Source of the DNA: DATBDE01 sp036270095
GTDB taxonomy: Bacteria; Actinomycetota; Thermoleophilia; Solirubrobacterales; Solirubrobacteraceae
Assembly (NCBI GenBank): GCA_036270095.1
Contig: DATBDE010000048.1
Location: 1 to 64,000 of the forward strand
DNA length: 64,000 bases
Direction of reading: 5' to 3'
Below, in pieces: positions 62,978-64,000 of the stretch; the stretch's first letter is position 1, and every line of letters begins with the position of its first letter. The notes beneath the pieces were generated by a model. That model was not told the origin of the DNA, searched no databases, and saw nothing but the letters and a program-made list of their open reading frames with translations. Made by a program: the position numbers and the translations under genes.

Positions 62978-63109
62978 GAAACGGCCTCCAGTCCCGTCGG
63001 TCGATCACGCACAAACGACGAGTCAAATCGTGCGGCTGACGGTCAGCATGCTAGTAGATCGGCTCGGCGCGTGCGGACCGGTTTATCCGCCTTGAGCAAA
63101 AGCTCCAGA
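62978..63109. promoter_or_regulatory. Upstream region of the PqqD-Tat gene
   Basis: This 132-bp gap between the tyrosine-kinase gene and the PqqD-Tat gene (both minus strand) is less GC-rich than its surroundings, consistent with a promoter. The GGAGG ribosome site is at 62989-62985. CTAGCATGCT (63055-63046 on the minus strand) is a noticeable AT-richer stretch, but I cannot assign -10 and -35 elements with confidence. Confidence 0.35.
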
Positions 63110-64000
63110 TCAGTGTGCCTCAACTGGTCGACGCCTGCTGTCGGCGTCGGAACGGTCATATGCGTCGGCCGCCGTGTCGCCGGACTCGCCAGCGCCGGTA
63201 GCGACGACCCCCAGGAGCCGGCCGTTGGCCGATCCTGCGATCTGCGCCATCCTGCGTACGGCACCACGTGGCGTGCGGTTCAGGCGCGCGACCGCGACGA
63301 CGCCTGACACCTGCCGTACGAGCCCGAGGGCAGAGACGGACCCAAGTAGGGACGGCGTGTCGATCACCATCAACTCGAATTCCGCCGAGAGCCGGTTGAG
63401 GAGCGATGACACGCGCGGCGAGCTGAGGGTCTCGGCGGGATTGGGCGGCGGCGACCCGGCAGGCAGCACGGTCAGCTCCCCCGCGAGCCCCGGGATTGGG
63501 TGCAGCGCAGTGCGGACGTCCTCACCACCGATGACCTCGCTGAGCCCCGGACTGCCCGGTAGGCCCATCCGAGCCGCCACGCCGGGGCGGCCGAGGTTGG
63601 CGTCGATCAGCAGTACGCGTCGGCCGGCGTGTGCGAACGAGAGGGCCAGCCGAGTGGCGACGGTCGTCTTCCCCTGGCCGTCGAGCGGGCTCACGACCGC
63701 GATCGTGTCGGGTCGGCGCTCGCCAGTCAGGAAGATGAGGCTGTCGCGCAGGCGCTGAAACGACAGCTCGGTTTGCGAGCCGGCGTCTCTGGCGTCGAAC
63801 GCCTGCCTCGGGATGGTGGCGAGGAGCGGGGCGCCGCTGAGGCTCTCCAGCTCCGCCGGCCTGCGGACGCGCCGATCCAGGCGGTCAAGCAGGAGCGCCA
63901 GGACGGGAGCGATGAGCACCGCCAACGCGAGGGCGAGGAGCGCGTTGCGGCCCGGGTTGGGCGAGATCAGGTCGGCGCCCGCACGCTCGACCACGCGCAA
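63110..64000 (-). CDS. Polysaccharide co-polymerase/BY-kinase ATPase (partial)
   Basis: The C-terminal 296 codons of a Wzc/CpsD-type protein; the N-terminal Wzz part lies beyond the right edge. Visible are the second membrane segment (ALLALALAVLIAPVLALLL), Walker A SPLDGQGKTTVATRL, Walker A' VLLIDANLGRPGV and Walker B LMVIDTPSL. These bacterial tyrosine kinases control polysaccharide chain length and export. The C-terminal tail has only one Tyr (DAYDRSDADSRRRP) instead of the usual Tyr cluster. It suggests a second polysaccharide locus continues to the right. Confidence 0.9.
   Translation of the reverse strand: MRVVERAGADLISPNPGRNALLALALAVLIAPVLALLLDRLDRRVRRPAELESLSGAPLLATIPRQAFDARDAGSQTELSFQRLRDSLIFLTGERRPDTIAVVSPLDGQGKTTVATRLALSFAHAGRRVLLIDANLGRPGVAARMGLPGSPGLSEVIGGEDVRTALHPIPGLAGELTVLPAGSPPPNPAETLSSPRVSSLLNRLSAEFELMVIDTPSLLGSVSALGLVRQVSGVVAVARLNRTPRGAVRRMAQIAGSANGRLLGVVATGAGESGDTAADAYDRSDADSRRRPVEAH

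Overview
The window is about 64 kb of very GC-rich DNA from a chromosome. It carries the replication-origin gene order of a Gram-positive bacterium: rpmH-rnpA-yidD-yidC leave in one direction and dnaA-dnaN-recF-dciA-gyrB-gyrA in the other. An actinobacterial fhaA-fhaB-pstP-rodA-pbpA-pknB cluster follows. Base composition, frequent GTG/TTG starts, GTGA stop/start overlaps, many kinases with PASTA and FHA partners, a DUF4446 protein and a proteobacterial-style insert in GyrB suggest a deep-branching actinobacterium, most likely of the Thermoleophilia/Solirubrobacterales type. That placement is inference; no 16S rRNA is present. I found no tRNA, rRNA, CRISPR array, insertion sequence or prophage, and no gene-free stretch longer than 300 bases.

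Layout. 1-10.5 kb: origin region and DNA gyrase, ending in an unusual structured element (10270-10466) and a strong terminator. 10.5-14.1 kb (minus strand): a gamma-glutamylcyclotransferase-like protein, an HNH nuclease, prephenate dehydratase, a DUF4446 protein and a membrane-anchored CARDB-like protein. 14.2-24.4 kb: a cell-wall growth and signalling operon (multi-membrane Ser/Thr kinase, FhaA, FhaB, PP2C phosphatase, RodA, PBP, PASTA kinase, Ddl). 24.4-31.3 kb: a mixed set with a discoidin-like kinase, a DsbA-fold protein, PurM, a TetR regulator with an evident operator and its metallo-beta-lactamase partner, DUF3891, and an overlapping UppP-DedA pair for undecaprenyl phosphate recycling. 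31.4-50.9 kb: a surface-polysaccharide locus (sugar aminotransferase, DUF354, 4,6-dehydratase, LytR_C protein, phosphosulfolactate synthase, O-antigen-ligase-like protein, several glycosyltransferases, flippase, CapA-like protein, phosphoglycosyl transferase, ATP-grasp enzyme). 50.9-59.4 kb: SDR, peptidoglycan amidase, NlpC/P60 endopeptidase, DUF3105, alpha/beta hydrolase, a sigma factor fused to its own zinc anti-sigma domain and a membrane anchor, and a GMC oxidoreductase. 59.4-64 kb: an uncharacterised group made of an HprK-like/nucleotidyltransferase-like/methyltransferase fusion, a stand-alone nucleotidyltransferase, and a PqqD-domain protein fused to a Tat signal and a ten-cysteine domain, next to a polysaccharide tyrosine-kinase gene cut by the window edge.

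How they work together. Most of the window after 14 kb concerns the cell envelope: elongation machinery under kinase/phosphatase control, recycling of the lipid carrier, assembly of a surface glycan on that carrier, wall hydrolases, and an exported cysteine-rich protein whose maturation probably involves the PqqD-type domain. The last system (59447-62977) is the best candidate for undescribed biology.
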